From contig JBIOJM010000393.1 in NCBI GenBank assembly GCA_044450785.1, positions 1 to 8,963 on the forward strand: 8,963 nt of DNA, written 5' to 3'. A program made the position numbers and the translations under genes. Of this stretch, positions 7,757 to 8,963 are shown one piece after another. Under the pieces are notes generated by a model that had not been told where the DNA came from, searched no databases, and saw only the letters and a list, made by a program, of their open reading frames with translations. This DNA is from JBIOJM01 sp044450785. GTDB taxonomy: Bacteria; Planctomycetota; Planctomycetia; Isosphaerales; Isosphaeraceae. Numbering within the stretch: position 1 is the first letter of the stretch; each line of letters opens with the position of its first letter.

Positions 7757-7838
7757 GACTATCCATCAACGAAAGATAAACGTTTAGCCTGATCGCACAT
7801 CGATCTCAAACGATTGATCAGGATGCATGTTACCATGC
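7757..7838 (-). promoter_or_regulatory. Candidate drmD promoter and operator dyads
   Basis: An AT-richer stretch just upstream of drmD. It has an inverted repeat CCTGATC (7788-7794) / GATCAGG (7816-7822) whose interior carries CGTTT/AAACG arms. A weak sigma70-like pair lies over it on the minus strand: TTGAGA, 17 bases, TAAACG (only 3 of 6 match at -10). A second dyad, GCATG/CATGC, is at 7825-7838. A regulator-binding role is inferred from position and symmetry only. Confidence 0.35.
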
Positions 7839-8741
7839 GCGGAGCTTGAATCCATCCCCCAGCAAACCAGGAGACGACGATGACGCCATCGTGGTCTGCG
7901 GTGACGGCGGCGGGCATAGGGTCGGGAATGATGGTGAGCTGCGGGCGTGGGTGCTCGAGTTGGCCGGGCAGATCAAGATCGACAGGGCACTAGCGTGCTG
8001 TCGCGTCGTTGATTTTCGATGCGCCGGATAATCCGGGCGATCGTCAAACACAGATTGCAAGTTCCCGGAACCCCATTTTTCGTGCACAACCGCTGCAACT
8101 TGCGCAGACGCGCACACAAAATGGGAAAACCTAGGGATTTGGTAAACTGGGGCGGGCGTTTGGCAGATCGTATTATTGTATGGGCCGCGCGGGATGGTGG
8201 AGAGTCGAGTGCCGGGCCGGCTCGACCGGCCGGCCGATTGTGACGGTAATAGCGAGCATTCCAGTGCCGTGTCACTGCGGGCGAGACTCAAAGAGCTGCA
8301 CCAAGATCGGAGAGGCGACTTTGCCTGTTCGACAGCGAAGAGAAGAAGAACGGAGAACGGACAACGGAGACCGGAAAACCGATCCGGTTCCCATCCCTTG
8401 TCCACCGATGTACATATGCTCGAAAAAGGCTAAAATCGTCCGGCTGAATCCGGCGCTTTGGCGCGCCCGAAACGCCTTCCAGACCGTCCAACTTGAGCCA
8501 CATATCATTTCATCACAGGGAGATCCGATCAGACAAGTGTACATCCGAGTAACCAGCAAAACCTGGCCGGACTACCCCCCGCGTTTGACCGACGATGTCG
8601 TCCCAATGTTCACCTATCTCCAGAGGAATCGCTCTCAGCACTCGCCTATCCCTCGAGAGCGCGCCGGCCAGCCTGGGCCCCAGGCTGAGAACCGCGAGTG
8701 GGGCAAAATGGACGCGAGGCGGCCGCGTGCCGCCCGTGACA
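7839..8741. other. Intergenic region between divergent drmD and HTH gene
   Basis: About 900 bases without a gene I can support. Open frames on both strands overlap one another, are rich in Ser/Arg/Pro and show no family motif. It contains several dyads: GCAC/GTGC at 7987-7998, CCGGATAATCCGG at 8024-8036, the large hairpin at 8072-8125, AACCG/CGGTT at 8377-8389 and GCCTGGGCCCCAGGC at 8671-8685. It also has a purine-rich run with repeated ACGGA units at 8341-8375. A 37-codon frame (ATG 7880 to TAG 7993) has a good AGGAG at 7869-7873, but its product resembles nothing I know. The stretch may hold a 5' leader, a small RNA or remnants of older genes. Confidence 0.5.
8072..8125. terminator. Strong hairpin, possible bidirectional terminator or structured RNA
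   Basis: Perfect outer arms CCCATTTT (8072-8079) and AAAATGGG (8118-8125). Inside are GTGC/GCAC (8082-8085, 8112-8115) after a 2-by-2 internal loop, then CTGC/GCAG (8093-8096, 8104-8107). The T-rich and A-rich outer arms would suit termination on both strands, but no convergent genes end here. A small non-autonomous element or a structured RNA is equally possible. Confidence 0.4.
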
Positions 8742-8750
8742 ATGTGTGCG

Positions 8751-8963
8751 ATGCCCGAAGAACTCACCAATGCCGAGCCAACCCAGCTCGCATCTGCGTT
8801 GCCCCAAGAACTCCCCGAAGCTAAGAAGATCCAGATCGCCGCCGCAATTGCGGAGGGCCAGTCCGTGGCGGCGTGGTCGCGAGACAACGGCGTGCCCAGG
8901 AGCACGGCCTACGATTGGGCCAGCGAGCCCGGCGTCCGCCGCACGGTCGAAGCCTGTCGCCGC
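8751..8963 (+). CDS. Small helix-turn-helix protein, partial (runs off right edge)
   Basis: 71 codons from ATG 8751 to the window edge, open and with GC-rich third positions. Residues 23-35 (EAKKIQIAAAIAE) form a likely first helix. Residues 36-57 (GQSVAAWSRDNGVPRSTAYDWA) look like a helix-turn-helix with recognition helix RSTAYDWA, followed by SEPGVRRTVEACRR. This pattern resembles HTH domains of transposase or terminase small-subunit type proteins. I recall similar multi-copy small proteins in planctomycetes, but cannot verify that. ATG 8742 (MCAM...) is an in-frame alternative; neither start has a clear ribosome site. It is transcribed away from drmD, so it could be a regulator or an unrelated neighbour. 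Confidence 0.6.
   Translation, partial: MPEELTNAEPTQLASALPQELPEAKKIQIAAAIAEGQSVAAWSRDNGVPRSTAYDWASEPGVRRTVEACRR

Noticed and set aside
5440..7792. Plus-strand frames at 5440-6618 and 6506-7792
   Set aside because: Both are shadows of drmD. The minus-strand frames carry the ordered SNF2 motifs.
7880..7993. 37-codon open frame with a good AGGAG site
   Set aside because: The Shine-Dalgarno match is attractive, but the product is short, resembles nothing I know, and competing frames overlap it. Kept only as a note in the intergenic entry.
7830..8405. 191-codon minus-strand frame upstream of drmD
   Set aside because: It is Ser/Pro/Arg-rich with no motif, overlaps competing frames on both strands, and includes the candidate promoter and the 8072-8125 hairpin.
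8180..8824. 214-codon plus-strand frame
   Set aside because: It has no family resemblance and continues out of phase over the better-supported HTH gene at 8751.
8513..8905. 130-codon minus-strand frame antisense to the HTH gene
   Set aside because: It reads somewhat protein-like but has no motif and conflicts with the HTH reading, which has a recognisable fold pattern. Left as unproven.

Overview
This GC-rich window carries two consecutive genes of a class 1 DISARM anti-phage locus on the minus strand. They are drmD (SNF2-family helicase, 7756 to 4453) and drmMI (N6-adenine methyltransferase, 3466 to beyond the left edge). In class 1 DISARM the known order is drmD, drmMI, drmA, drmB, drmC, so the core genes drmA, drmB and drmC would be expected beyond position 1. 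They are not visible here. GC-rich codon third positions, the GTAGGGTGGGTCGA palindromic repeats and the small helix-turn-helix gene at the right edge resemble planctomycete (Isosphaeraceae-like) genomes. That placement is an inference from recall, not a search.

Layout, left to right. 1-3466 (minus) is drmMI, which I translated by hand codon by codon. It stays open for 1155 codons although two REPINs (paired inverted REP hairpins of about 100 bp) lie inside it, at 1006-1114 and 2710-2811. 3469-3728 is a cluster of REP and REPIN copies with a tandem duplication, reaching to within 2 bases of the drmMI start codon. 3749-4299 (minus) is a REP-associated tyrosine transposase (RAYT) whose apparent original start is separated from the rest by a 1-base frameshift. 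4351-4443 holds further REP copies. 4453-7756 (minus) is drmD, interrupted by one apparent extra C in a five-C run just after the DEAH box. 7757-8741 is a roughly 1-kb divergent intergenic region with dyads and a strong hairpin but no convincing gene. 8751-8963 (plus) is the 5' part of a small helix-turn-helix protein that runs off the right edge.

How the parts relate: drmD and drmMI would normally be co-transcribed. Here a RAYT plus REPIN module of about 1 kb sits exactly in the junction between them and spares both coding ends. The same REPIN family has also entered drmMI twice, both times in the same reading phase and without a stop codon. That suggests selection kept the methyltransferase frame open. 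drmD contains no recognisable REPIN but has the homopolymer frameshift, so whether the locus is functional depends on whether that extra base is real. The most interesting feature is the REPIN/RAYT invasion of a defence operon, including REPINs read as protein.
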